Translations under genes and position numbers: made by a program | Notes under the pieces: model-generated | Database searches by the model: none | What the model saw: the letters and a program-made list of their open reading frames with translations, nothing else | Told to the model about the DNA's origin: nothing | Part shown: one piece after another, positions 1 through 12,800 of the stretch | Position numbering within the stretch: position 1 is the first letter of the stretch | Layout: each line of letters opens with the position of its first letter | NCBI RefSeq assembly: GCF_048773025.1 | Contig: NC_133558.1 | Location: 20,938,501-21,002,500, forward strand | Reading direction: 5' to 3' | DNA from: Camelus bactrianus | Lineage: Eukaryota > Chordata > Mammalia > Artiodactyla > Camelidae | Length of the DNA stretch: 64,000 bases

Positions 1-559
1 AGAGTATAGAAATACATTTTACAAAAACATTGCTAGTTATATCTATAATTAATTTATTTAAAAGAGTGAATTATATTATATAAAAAGCACTTTCTAAGCC
101 CCTTAAAGGCTTAGGAGATCCAAATGTGGAGCTATAGATGAATTTCATGTTATTGGAGAACTTTCTTCCTCTCCACAATGAAGGCGGCTGAGATTGGGTT
201 AGGCTGAGAGAATAGATAGGATGCACTGTTCAGTGACATGTCAGTGGTGAAGGGGTTGCTAAGAGAACTCTTAGGGCAAGTTGTAATATTGGACTCTGGG
301 TTCTTACTCTCTAATGAAAGATGTGTCCCCTCCTTATGGCCTGTAAAGTTTTAGTCACGCTATGATATAAGCAACAAATCTTTAGCTATGTTTACTGTGA
401 GGAGAAGGTGTAAAAGTTGCCTGTGAGGTAGAAGCAAGAGAATTATTTAAATTGCAGACTAGGAATTAGTAAATGCAGGGAATCTGGACCAGAGGTGATC
501 ATGGAAATGCAGGTGATAGAGCACAGAGGATTTTTAGGGCAGAGAAGCTACTCTGTATG

Positions 560-842
560 GTACTGCAATAGTGGATACATGTTATTATACATTTTTCCAA
601 ATCCATAGACTATGGAACGCCAAGTGCAAATCCTAATGTAAGCTATGGACTTTGAGTGATTGTGACATGTCATTGTAGGTTCATCAATTATAACAAACGT
701 ACCACTCTGGTAGGGGGTGTTGATAATGGGGGAAGTTATGCATAGTGGGGGCAGGGGATATGTAGGAAATCTCTGTAGCTTCCATCTAATTTTGCTATGA
801 ACCTAAAACTGCTCTAAAATAAGCGTATTTAAAACAATAACA
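560..842 (+). repeat. LINE-1 3' UTR fragment
   Basis: The stretch holds the typical mammalian L1 3'-end phrasing: a 'caccactctggt'-like block, a 'gttgataatggggga' block and the closing 'cctaaaactgctctaaaata' before an A-rich end. It looks like a 5'-truncated, old copy on the plus strand. The family was recognised from memory, so the subfamily is not assigned. Confidence 0.6.
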
Positions 843-1519
843 TAAAAGATTAGCCATTATGATCTCAAATGTATGAAATTAAAATTTTAGTATAGAAAAA
901 AAGGTAGGTCATCTAAAAAATACACTAATGTGCTGAGAATATTTTGGCAATGGAATTTCAAATAAATGTTATGTAAATATAATGATTCATGAGCTGAGAA
1001 CCCAGAATTTTGGAGGTGGTGTTGTATATGTGTGTTTATGTATGTGTCTTATAGTAATACGGGGTTATGTTGAATGGCCTTATCACCAGTGTCCCAGAAA
1101 TATACAAATGCTGCCCTACTAAGACTCCTTCCCTATGAAGTACTAAGGGAAGCAAATTTCATGGTAGTTGCATTTCATTAAAGAGATTCATTCATGAAGA
1201 CTTCAAAATTGCTTAAAATAGCAATCAAAATTAATTCTAAAGAATAAAAGCAAATATTTATTTTTATCACTCAAAAGTTAAAAGTAGTATCACCATATGA
1301 CATTAGTATAAACAAAGTTGGAAATCAGCCTTCATGATATTAAATTATGTGATTCTTGAACAATTATTTGAGTTTTTTAATTATTTCAGATTGCATGCAT
1401 AAAGTATGACTATTAATATTTAATATTATGCCATTTTAAATTTACAAAACTGAAAATCACATAAAATATATCAGGTATGTACTTGCCAACTAAGGATTTT
1501 GAAGGATTTAATATTACAA

Positions 1520-1600
1520 ATCAAGCACTTCACACATAGCCTGGCACATAGTAAGCAGTCAACAGATGTTAACCATCAGTGTTACTGTTATTTCTGAAAT
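1520..1600 (+). repeat. MIR SINE 3' fragment
   Basis: The 'cctggcacatagtaagca' phrase followed by 'tcaacagatgtta' is the 3' part of the ancient mammalian MIR SINE. Only the tail survives. Confidence 0.55.
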
Positions 1601-4600
1601 CCAAACCACAAATCCCATGGTAAATTACATCACAAGGATGCAGCCAACTAGATCCAGCATATGGAAAGTTCTACTGGATAAACAACTCAATTTCTTCAGC
1701 AAATAATTTGCCAGGAAAAATAGAGAACAGAGAAATGTTAAAAAAAAAAAAAAAAAAAAGAAATATATCAACCAAATCCTAGACTTTGTCTGGATTTATA
1801 TTCAAACAAAAGAACTATTAAAAAATTCTTGTAAGGCAACAGGAAAATGGAACACTGAACCTATGAAGGAATTATTTATCTAATTTTAGATATGGTAGTG
1901 ACATTATACTTGTTATGTTTCTAAAAAGTCATTATATTTTATATTTTCATAATAAAATATTTATGAATAAGTGATATGACTCTGAGATTATCTTCCAAAT
2001 AATCCAGTGTGCATGTAAGATACGTAGCTGGATTTTCCATGACTTGATAACTGTAAAGCTGGACAGTCAATGCATAGTACTGTTCTCTTTAATACTGCAT
2101 GTAGCTTTATATACTTGAAATTTTCCATAATACATAGTTTTCAAAAGAAGTATTCTGGGAAAGCCAAAAAGGTAGGTAGAGAAGCATTCTGTGTGAAGTT
2201 ATGTTGGTTTTTAAAGTTTTCCTCATTTTTATCACATTTAGGAAAACTTGAGTAGACAAATGCTCATCCAGACTATAGAAATCTTTCAGAAGTGTAACTC
2301 TAAAAATATACATGCAACAAGGAATAATAACAAAGGAAAGCAAAGTAAGGCTCCCTTTATCATTGGTTGGATTAATCCCCAAATTTTATTAATATGATCA
2401 TTAAGTTAACCCATAATGCAAAAATGGTCATTGAGTACCAGTGCTGTTATATATGCCATACTATGTTCTCAGTGTATTAAAATAATGTGGAAGATATAAT
2501 CATTGCCTTCAGAAAACTTACACTCCAGTGGGAGGAAATATACACATATGAAATAATTCCACAAAGGTATAATCACAAAGTCTGAAGAATTTATAATGGA
2601 AAAGAACAAGATAATAGGAGAGAGTATTGCACAGACACCAGGTTTAATTTGGTAGAGTTTAGAGGAGACTTGAAGAAATGTATCTTAAGATGAAATACAA
2701 TGGTGTGTGTATTATGTGAAGAACAAGGTTAAGAGCAGCAGAGCAAATGTTTGAGAAAAATTTGCAATGTGAAAGAGAAGGTGAAAATAAAATGAACAAT
2801 ATCACAGACTTAGACAAGAAAGTTCATGTAAGAGCAAACAAACTTGTTTAAACAAAATCTAATCAGAATTATTAGAAAATATATGGCATGTATAAAAGTA
2901 ATAATGGAGGCTAACGATGGAAACAAAGTTTGGAAAATTAAACCAAGAAAATCTCCCTGAAATTAAAAAAAAGACAAAGAAATTTAGTATATAGCAGAAA
3001 GGATAAGATATAGACAATAGACCCAAGAAGTCTATTGTTGTTACATCAAGTAACAGAGCTGGAGAGAGAAACAGAGAAAATTAAGAAGGAATATTACCAA
3101 AGCAAACAATAAGAGGAAATTTTCAGATAGAAAGGATCTAATTCTTTAAATGGAAGGGGAAGGGGACTGTCAGATATTTAGCAAAATTAATGAAAAAAGA
3201 CTCATTCCTAAATACATAATTTAAAATTTTTCAGAACCACAAGGTTTAAAAGAAGACCATAAAATATCCTAATGGGCGAAGAAATAAAACAAACTGACAA
3301 CAGACAAAAACTCAGACTGCCACATACTATTATCATTAAGACAATGACAAAGGTCTGGGAGTTCTAAAGGAAAATATAAATTTGTTTTCCATTAATAAAT
3401 GTATACCTTTTCAGAATCGCATATACCTTTTCAAAATCATGATCAGCCATGAAGAAAGGGTTAAAATACTGTTAGACATGAAAGGATACAAATTTACTTA
3501 CCATACATAGTTTTATTGGAAGTTGATTAAAAATATGACTTAGTAAAGTGAGGTTGTTATCCAAGAAACAATGGATTCAACCCAGGACATCACTGAACAG
3601 AGATCCTACTACTGCAGCTCTAAGGCAAGCCTAAGATGCTTGATTACGTAAGTGATATTTATACAGTGATAAACAACCTTTTTTTCCAACTTTTAGAATT
3701 AAGCCATGGGCAATGCCCAAAGACAATTATTGTTAGAGCAGAATGGCAGTATTTTCAACTTTGACAATATTCTAAAAAGGGCAAATACCTCAGTGTGGTG
3801 AGTGGAAGCATGAGGAGAGGGGGAAAGAAGGGTAGTGAAGCCAATACCTTCATCTTCCAAGAAGGAGGGTAAGAGACATTGGCCATTGAAGGGAAGAAGA
3901 CACAAAAATAAATACATTCAAATTAAAACAGAAACTGAGAGAAAAATTACAGAAGATGAAGTTGGGCTGTTATGCAGTCAGGAAAATGTCCTAGTCTAAC
4001 CCTCAAGGAGTTCTGAAACTGCCAGAGCCCTTCAGAGTTGACCAAGTTAGCGTGGGGTTCAGGACCTTTATATTCCTGCAATGAGCAGTCATTGGAGATG
4101 AGTTCCCCTGGGAAGTGGAGCGAAACTGAGTGAGACAGCTCTCCTCACCTCAGGTAATTCCAAAGAGGCCAAAGAGCTGAGGGCTGTCAGACAGCGACAT
4201 TCCCAGCAACTGAGGGAATACAGCCTTCATTCCCAAAGGGAGGCATCTTGGTGGATCAGGACAGCACCCTCTACAGAAGCATTGTTCTAGTCACTGGGAA
4301 TACATATATTTTCAGGTGGAAGAAAACAAACAAAAAAAAGTGTTTTTTAAAATGTATCATCTCAACTTTCATTAACGCAACTGACTCATCTTTCTAACTT
4401 ACGAACTCTATTCCTTCAGTTAAACACCCCATTATGGTCAGGAAGTCCGAGGTTATGTTGCAATAAGACCTTAACCTGCAGTAAAAATTTAATCTCAGTG
4501 GCTTAGCTCAGTAAAGGGGACTCAATTCCACAGTCATTCAAGAGATTCAGGTTATGATTCAGAGTTTCGATGCCTTATACACTCAACAATGTCTTTCACA

Positions 4601-4979
4601 CTTCCAGTAGTAGGGAAAGCCAAAGCAGGCAGAGCCTACACTGACTTTTAAGTTCCTTTGGCTGATACAAGTCACCAGACTCCAACCTAACTGCAGAGGA
4701 GGCTAAGAAATGTACAGGGGCTTATGGAACACTGGTGAACACCACTGTCCCCGAAAGACATACCGTCTGATGTGACTGGAGGTAAGACCAGACGCTCATG
4801 ACAAGCAAGTTGCTCTCTAGCACGTCTGTACACTTTTCTCCAAAGTACATGGCTACTAAGTCTTGGGTTTTTTTTTTTTTAGCAAACTTGTTTGTAAAAT
4901 ATGTACTTGTTATTTTTAACTAAGTTTTCAATAAAAGATTACATTTCCCAATGAAACCTAGGTGCAAAAAAAAAAAATT

Positions 4980-6113
4980 GTTTCTGTGAAATTGTCACTA
5001 GAAGAAAGGGAAGAAGACTCTGACACTTTCATTAAGAAGGAATCTTCCAGCACGGGGCCCGTGTGACAACATGGAACTGTAATAATGTCACAGAATACAC
5101 TTCACCTTTCACCCCCATAATAGGGCTTATGTTTTAACTAGAAAAGTCAGATCTCAGTGTCTCCCTAAACTCTGAGTCTGGTTCAATCTCCAGTCCTGCC
5201 TCTTGCCTTTGCAGGGTCAAAATCAAAGAGCTACGTATAGAGACCGAGGGCTTCCTGGACACCCAGCACAAGTCCTCCCAGTTTCCCCAAGGTGTCACTC
5301 TCTCTTCACCCCTGTGAGTGACAAAGAGCATCCTAAGGAAGATGACAAAGTCAGCACAAAACCTCTGACCCCACTCAGCATCTTGCTCTGGACAGATCCA
5401 GACTCCCCCTTGGAAAGCAGAATCTGAAGTCCCCACACTCTCCAGTGCCCCTGGCCGATGACCTGCAGTACAGCCTGGGGTACAAGAGATAAGAGTCCCA
5501 AGAAAGCCTAGTTCTCCCTCTGATCTCATCCAGGAGAGGGAAGGAACTGCCATTGGCTTCTTGTGTCCAGTGTGTGGCTGACAGAGCAGAGCAAAGGGGA
5601 TGCCTGCTCCTCAGGGGCACAGCCATCCATAACCTCAGAGATAAGTTCCTGTCTTAATGACAAATCCCAGAGACTGAGATGAGGACCAGCTTTCAGGACT
5701 GGGTCAATGCCTAAGGCACCACAGTGCATAGTGACCTCCCTAACACCTGGGAAGGGAATATCATCATGAATGAACAGGTCATTATGTTCACAGAAAAGCA
5801 GAGTTGTGTCCTCTGGGAATTCCAGCTCAGCAATGGTGTCAGGCGGCTGTGCAGGAGACAAGCGTTGGGATGGGTTAGAGTCAGCCCTAGAGCCAAAGAG
5901 GGACCCTGGGGCCAGAGGGGGCTCTGCTACTTGTCTTGTGGGGCCCACAAGACACAATCTTCCCCTTATGCCACTCCACCTGGGGGACTCTGGAGGCTGG
6001 GGTGCTCCACATGACAGGTGCAGACATCTCCATGCTGGGAAGGCGTTTCTGAGAAATCCAGTCCCTGTTCTTACTAAGAGGGATGGGCACAATGCCGGCT
6101 GTCTGCATCCCAT
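4980..6113 (-). pseudogene. DQB: Decayed partial duplicate of DQB (intron 4 to mid exon 3)
   Basis: This 1.1 kb block runs parallel to about 7,610-8,700 of the DQB gene on the same strand. Intron 4 sequence (about 4,985-5,290) matches in patches. A relic of the transmembrane exon lies near 5,299-5,409, with the MLSGV core readable on the minus strand before the frame is lost. Intron 3 follows, then the 3' half of the Ig-like beta-2 exon near 5,975-6,110, where a VMWSTPASRVP-type string matches the DQB 'VEHPSLQSP' region in a shifted frame. The rest of exon 3 and exons 1, 2 and 6 are absent. It cannot make a class II chain and looks like an old tandem segmental duplication of the neighbouring gene. 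Confidence 0.82.
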
Positions 6114-6526
6114 GTACAGGATGATGTTTCTGAGAGGTGGGCTTGTTACCAGTCAGAATCTCTCCTAAAAATGATTAAAACTCTGGGATAAACGCTAGAA
6201 ACACACAAGAGAGACAGGCTCATACACAGAGAGAGAGAGAAAGAGAGAAACAGCGATAAGATGTCAGGTGATGAGAAAGATGCAGAAACTAGAGAGAGAG
6301 AGAGACAAAGAGATACAGATAAATAGCGACAAAGGTGTAGATAGAGAAAAATTGATTTTCTTTCTCCTCGTCCACACCATGATGTTTATAGTCTCCTTCA
6401 AGGAACAGTCCCTCCTTCTGGTCCCCAGTTGGTTGGGTCACCTCAAAATATGTTCCTTCACTCTGTAGAAGTTTTCTACCTCTGCTCATTTAAGGAGGTT
6501 CAGAGTACAGATAACTCATCATCATG
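6114..6526. other. Spacer between DQB relic and DQB 3' end
   Basis: No gene is visible. It carries a purine-rich GAGA-type simple repeat near 6,225-6,310. The plus-strand reading frames here are artefacts of low complexity. Confidence 0.5.
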
Positions 6527-6862
6527 TTTAATTATGGTAAAAAGCTCTATAGTCAGGTAGATGGTTTCAATGTGCTCCTCCCACAGAGTCTGTTGGGTAA
6601 AGGAAGGAACAGAGAAACCCCTTGGGCTCCATGTAGATGCAGCTGGCAGGGCACAGGCAGAGGCTCTGGGGTCATGCAGGAGACAGCGTCACAGCCAGAG
6701 CCTTGAGGCGGGGGTCACAGGAAGGGACCTGGTGACTATGTCAGAATCACCACAGGATCTGACCTCAGAGTGGGGCGGGCTGACAGGCAGCTTGGAATTC
6801 CGGGCAAGGACAAACAGGCATTACAGAAGAGCAAAAGCCAGTCCCAAGGTGTCCTCCAGGAG
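6527..6862 (-). promoter_or_regulatory. DQB: DQB 3' UTR with ATTAAA poly(A) signal
   Basis: On the minus strand, about 330 bases separate the DQB stop from an ATTAAA signal at 6,532-6,527. A second DQB copy (62,585-63,026) has the same signal at nearly the same distance once its SINE insertion is removed, which supports the assignment. Confidence 0.6.
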
Positions 6863-9800
6863 TCAGCGCACGAGCCCTGCAGAAGAGAGAGAGTGATCAG
6901 CACGCGGCACCCTGAGGGACGCGCCCTCTCCTCTCCTGCAGCATCAGGCAGACAGAGCTGAGGCCCAGGGCACATCGTCATGCCCCCTCCCAGTATCTGC
7001 AGGAAGGGGAATCAGCTAAAGAGGACACAGCGCTTCAGCCTGATGCAAATGTGTGGGAGGCGGGGAGCGGCTGTTTTCCTTATGGGGGATGTGAAGAGTT
7101 AATTCTTTCAGTAAATTTAATGATAACACAGCTTTTCCCTCTACTTTCAGTCACTTATAAACGCCCACAGGTAGTGCCAACATGTGGCACGAAGTGGGCA
7201 CCATCCTCGTGTCTAACACCCACACCACATTTCTGGCTCCAAGTTTCACAGAAAGATGCCGCCAAAGTTATGGTCTGGTCCTGGGGAACAACTCCAGGAG
7301 CTTCCTACAGAAAACTTCCCCCTAACTCTGGATCCCATAGCAGGGAACAGGCCATGAAGGAGACGACTGTGCCCAGGTACACTCACCTCACACCCCGCCC
7401 TCTTTTGCCTGTCCCCCAAGCCCCAAACAATCAGAGCAGAAATATAGCAGCTGCTGGTGGAGGCTCAGGACGTCCTACAAAAGGTCTCATGACCCAAACA
7501 GCCAGTGCCTCACTCTCCCCAAAGGGAAATGAGACAAGCAACTTAGTTCAAAATATATTTCCTCCCTACCCACAAGGTCTTCACTGCCCTAAAATAAAAT
7601 CTCACAAAATGAATAAAACTGTTTCTAGAAGGAAAGGAAGCCAATGCTCTGACTGTCTTAATGGAGGAAGCTTTTGGAAAGGAGCCCGTGAGACAATGAT
7701 GAAGTCTCTGATGGGAGGAAGTCCAAGAGTAAACATCTGTCCCCTCTGTAAAGGGCTGCCTTTCCAATGGTAAAACCCGCCCCCATCGTCTCCCTACGTT
7801 GTCCCGTTTCCTCCCACCACCAGCCTAGCCTCCTTCCTTTCGGGCTCAGGAGGAGAGAGCCACATCTAGAGACAGAGGCCTCCCTGAACAGAGGTCTCAT
7901 TCACAGCCCGTCGTCCCCCTCTCCCCAGAGTTCCTTACCCTTCTGGCTCCTGTGACGGATGAAAAGGCCCAGCCCGAGGAAGATCAGCCCCAGCACGAAG
8001 CCCCCAACACCGCTCAGCATCTTGCTCCGGGCGGACTCAGACTGTGCCCCTGGGGAGCAGAGCCTGAGTGTCAGCACTTGTCCCCACCTCCCAGGTGTCC
8101 CTTTGAGAAGCCCAAAGTCCAGTCTGAGGTACAGGAGGTGGAGGCACCAGGGGAACCCGGTTCCCTATTCTGACTACCCTGAGGGGAGGGACCAGCCAAT
8201 AGATCCCTGGACAGACTGGGAAGGTGGGAGAAGGGGAAGGCAGACCCCTGCCCCATACGGACACATCCATAACCTTAGACCCTAAGAGCCTGGTGACCAG
8301 TGAGTCCTGCAGAGCTGCAGGGGCTGGGCTCCGCAGCCAGGGAGTGTTGAGGGATCTGCCTGTATCTGGGAAGACCATGAGCTCAGGGTTCCTCTGATAC
8401 CCACGCTATGAGGCAAGAGGTACTCTTGCCTCCTGTGATTTCCAGCTCAGTAGTGATGTCGGGGACGAGGGCTGAGGTGCGATGGACCGGGGAAGCTCTG
8501 TCTGCCCCTGTCCTGTGGGGCCCACAGTGAAAGGAAACAAACTGTCTCTTACGCCACTCCACCTCGACGGGGCTCTGGAGGCTGGGGTGCTCCACGTGGC
8601 AGGTGTAGACATCTCCCTGCTGGGGAGTCATTTCCAGCATCACGAGGATCTGGTAGGTCCAGTCCCCATTCCTAATAAGAGGGGTGGACACGACGCCGGC
8701 TGTCTCCTCCTGGCCATTGCGGAACCACCGAACTTTGATCTGACTTGGGTAGAAATCTGTCACCGAGCAGACCAGCAGGTTGTGCTGGTTTAGAGCCTCT
8801 GTCCTGGATGTGGAGATGGTCACTGTGGGTTCCACTGAGGGGAAAAGACATAGTGAGACATGAGATCACGTAGAAAATCTCCCCACAGGGAAGAGTCCTT
8901 CCTTGGTACCTGGTGGAAAGATCCCTGGATTCCAAGTCATGAGTTGGGATCCAACCTGGGCCACTTTATTAGCCTGAATAAACGCATTAGTCAGTTTACT
9001 TTTCAGAGTCTCAAGAGATAGTTGTAATTTTTCTATGAGAGTTACCCTGTTGATACTAATTGATAAAAATTAAGTATTTTAAAATTATAAATTGCTATAT
9101 TATACAGGCCACTATAAACATTTTTTAAAAATTGGGTAGGGGTATAGCTCAGTTGGTAGAGCGCATGCTTAACATGGGTTCAATCCCCAGTAGCTCCATT
9201 AAAAAATAGAATTAAATTTATAAATAAAAATAAAGAATCTGGACTTGTTTTCCCCTACACCTTATGAAGGTGGCCATCAGGATCAGCTCTAGTGACTCAT
9301 GCTAGGACAGTGACACTGCTTTCTGTTAGTCCCAGTGCTCCCCGCAGGAGAGAAAATCCAGGAGCTTTGACTCCCACCTGCTGGCCGTGAGATGAACAGC
9401 ACTAGTCATACACCCAGGAATACAACTTTGACTGAGAATTTTAAAAGTACAGACATTTCTATGTGCAGTAAAGTAGGACAACAGTGACCATCACATCCTT
9501 ACTACAAAATAATGCTTCTCAAGAAGAGTGTATCTATAATTCTCAGCCCTCTAACACAGAATCTGAGAGCAAGAACACTTCTTACGTACTACCAGTCAAC
9601 AAAGCATCTCTCTCAGCTTTTAGCCTACGCTTAGTTCAGAGGCCATTCTATGGTGAATTCTCCACAAGTATTTCATATTACTAAATACATAAACTTCCAC
9701 CTCCACATCATATATGCCACCTATATTTTATCCATTCATTGATTCATTTATTCATCCATTCAACACATATAAATCTGACAAGCACTGGGAATCCAGAGAT

Positions 9801-12800
9801 AAACAACAGACCATGTAGAACTTGCAAAAGTTTGCAATTTTTGAAGGAAAAGAAAGGGAACGTTGAAAACAAATAACACTGATGAAATATCATGTTTGCC
9901 TGTGCCTCAGTCCCTTTATCGTCTCAGGTTGCTACTCATGATAAATACGACACACTTCCTTACCTGTTTTACACATCTTGTCCTTTATTTCTTTAGCCAT
10001 TTTACTGCATCTCCCTCATTCTATTTATGTGACACTATAGTAAATATTTCATGTATGCTTTATTTAATAATGCATTATGTACCTCATCTTCCTCCCTAAT
10101 TTTCTTTTAACGTTCAAGTTAAAACTAACTGCCAACCCTACTCCATCCCCTTGCTATTAAGAATAACGGCTTTGTTCAGAAATCAGACATTATTATCATG
10201 TATGTTCTCTATAGAAAATATTCTGATGTTCTTGCAGATGTTGTCCTGGGCTAATGGAATGGAATGTGAACATAAATTATAACTGGGACTTGCTGAGGTC
10301 AGCAGGCAGTCTCATCACCCCAATCCCACGGCACTCATGAGCCATCATCTGGAGAGAATCGTGTTTTCAGTTTGTGCTTTAACTCTTGACAGGTTCTCCC
10401 TCCCGGAGTCTGACTGAAGTCATGGTCAGCTCTATGGATTTATAAAACCCAAACAGATTGGAAGTAAAAATGGAAGTCATAAATTCAAGAGAGAAACATT
10501 AGAATAATTTTTACAAGAAAGAACTGAAATAGCAAAAATATAAGGATATACTTAGTGGCATTAGGATGAAGAAGAAGGCAAGAGAGTATAAAGTAAGGTA
10601 GACATTACATGACCATGTATAGAAAACACTGTGGTCAGACTAGGATTAATCAGTGAGTTTTCAATCCCTTGAATGTATCATTTCATCCCACTAGCACTGA
10701 AAATAGGCAGAAACAGACTCATTGCTGTTTCTAGGCATAACTGGTTTTAACAAGACTTTGCTTGCATTAGGCTCTATACACATGTAGTAAAAAAAAAAAC
10801 ATGATGATTGCTGTGTATTTGGAAGAGGCTTCAAGTCTTAGTGAATAACTGTGTGGAATTACTTAAACTGTTTGTTATGTACCAGTATTAGCATATATAG
10901 AGTGGTGATGCTAATTGCTAACACAAAGGTAGTGGTGAAATTAAGTGTCATGATATAGATAGTGTTTGGTAAGTTAATTGTCTAGAAATAGATGATCATT
11001 AAACAGGTATAATTAATTTTCAGAATGTCTATCGCCAAAGTGGATGGTGATGCTGGGGGACTGGGGAGGAGGAGGAGAGAGACTAGGCAGGGTTTAGGCC
11101 AAAAGAAACCTGAAACAATTTTTATTCAATAATTAAGTGGCATCAACTTATTTAGCCCAAAACTTCAGCCCTTTCTATTGTGCCACTTGTTGAGCTTTTC
11201 TAAGAAATTAGAACTCTCTCTTACAACACCATTCAAGTGTTGTTTTTATTTTCAGTGAACACTTCTTTTCCTCAGACTTTGCATTCACAAATTATAAATT
11301 AAGACCCAAATCAATAAGCGTTTACTTTAAAGCATTAAGCAAAATAGTAAAGAATAATTAATAAAGTCAGTTTTTAAGGCTCTGTTTACCCTTCTATTTT
11401 CTCTTGAGCCTACGTGATTGGGTAACTGAACAATTTATTTAGTAATTTACCAAAGGTTTATGGAGTTCATACTACCTGCCAGTGTCACGTACTAGGTGCA
11501 CTGTGAGAATTAAGACAGCCCCTTGCCTGGAAGAGGTCCAGGTCTAATGACACAGCGATACCCATTTAAGAAACCAGGATTATGATGAATAACGATTTGA
11601 AACCAAAAAATGAAACTATATTATTTCTTGACTGTAATACATTACCACGTGTGCAAGGTGCCCTGAGCGCAGACGTGGAGCATCCCTAACTCCCCCAGAC
11701 CGAGCTGTTAAGAAGCAAACACACCTGAGGCAGACGTAGTGGGAAGAACGGCCTAGGACTGCCCATGAGCGATGGAGCCACGCCGGGCAGGCCGGGCACG
11801 CCGGGACCCCCTCTGCGGGGAATGTTCCAGGGCAGCCAACGTCGTCCCCCTGCTGTGCCCTCGGTCCCCCCCCCCTCCGCACAGGACGCCCCGGCCGTGC
11901 TGTCCCCTCCGTGGCCCCGGGGGCCCCGCCCCGGAGGCCGCCCCGTCCCCACCCGCGCGGAGTCCGCCTGCGGACGGCGGCGGCCGGCACTCACCCCGCC
12001 GCTGCAAGGTCGTGCGGACCTCCGCCTGGTAGTTGTGTCTGCACACCGTGTCCAGCTCGGCCCGCGTCTGCTCCAGGACGTCCTTCTGGCTGTTCCAGTA
12101 CTCGGCCGTCGGCCGCCCCAGCTCGGTCACCGGCCGGTAGTCCCCGCCGTGCTCCCCCCAGTCGCTGTCGAAGCGCACGTACTCCTCCCGGTTGTAGACG
12201 TGTCTGGTCACGAGCCGCACCCGCTCCGTCCCGTTGGTGAAGTAGCAGTAGCCCTTAAACTGGTACACGAAATCCCCTGCGGGGAGTCGCCGCGTCAGTC
12301 AGGCCCCGGCCCCGCCGCAGCCCACAGCCCCACGCGGCCGCCGCTCCCCCGGGTCGGGGAAACCTGGCGCCGCCGCTCACCCCCGGTTCCCGCCCGGCCC
12401 GGCCCCGCGCCCGCAGCTCCCAGCCCGGACCCTCCAGGCGGCTCTTCCCCGGCCTCCCGCCCGCCCTGACGGCTTCCACAGTGGCCGTGGTGTGAGGACA
12501 CCCGCCTCTGCGGGCAGCCCGGGAGCCTGCTGAGCCTGAGAACCGACTATAGACGGCGGTCGGGTTCATTGTCCATCCATCTCTGTACTTAAGAGGTTCT
12601 CGCGGGAAATCTCATTTTCCCTGCACCTCCTGGGAACCTCAGTGACAAACAAGTATCCACATGAGCACAAGGGTTCAAGGGTACGACGAAAGAGGCGCAG
12701 GACTACGCTGGTCCGCGTCCTGGCAGGCGCTTTCTCTTAGCACCCGGCAAAGTGCCCTCCTTCCCACGCCTGGGTTTACCCAGAACTGCTGCCACCCGCG

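Larger units (their letters stand above)
1..4979. other. Gene-free AT-rich intergenic stretch
   Basis: No convincing exon is visible on either strand. Open frames are short and lack class II or other recognisable motifs. The DNA is AT-rich with scattered old repeat pieces (an L1 3' end near 560-842 and a MIR tail near 1,520-1,600), a poly-A run at 1,740-1,759 and a poly-T run near 4,869-4,880. Much of 2,500-3,300 is purine-rich on the plus strand and looks like old, unassignable repeat. Confidence 0.6.

Noticed and set aside
7051-7773. 240-codon plus-strand open frame
   Set aside because: It lies antisense across DQB introns 4 and 5 with no domain, promoter or splice context; the length is explained by chance in moderately GC-rich DNA.
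9134-9215. tRNA-Ala gene
   Set aside because: A and B boxes are present but the anticodon arm is deleted and an A-rich tail follows; it is a SINE.
11765-12469. 234-codon plus-strand frame, Pro/Arg-rich
   Set aside because: Antisense shadow of the GC-rich DQB exon 2.
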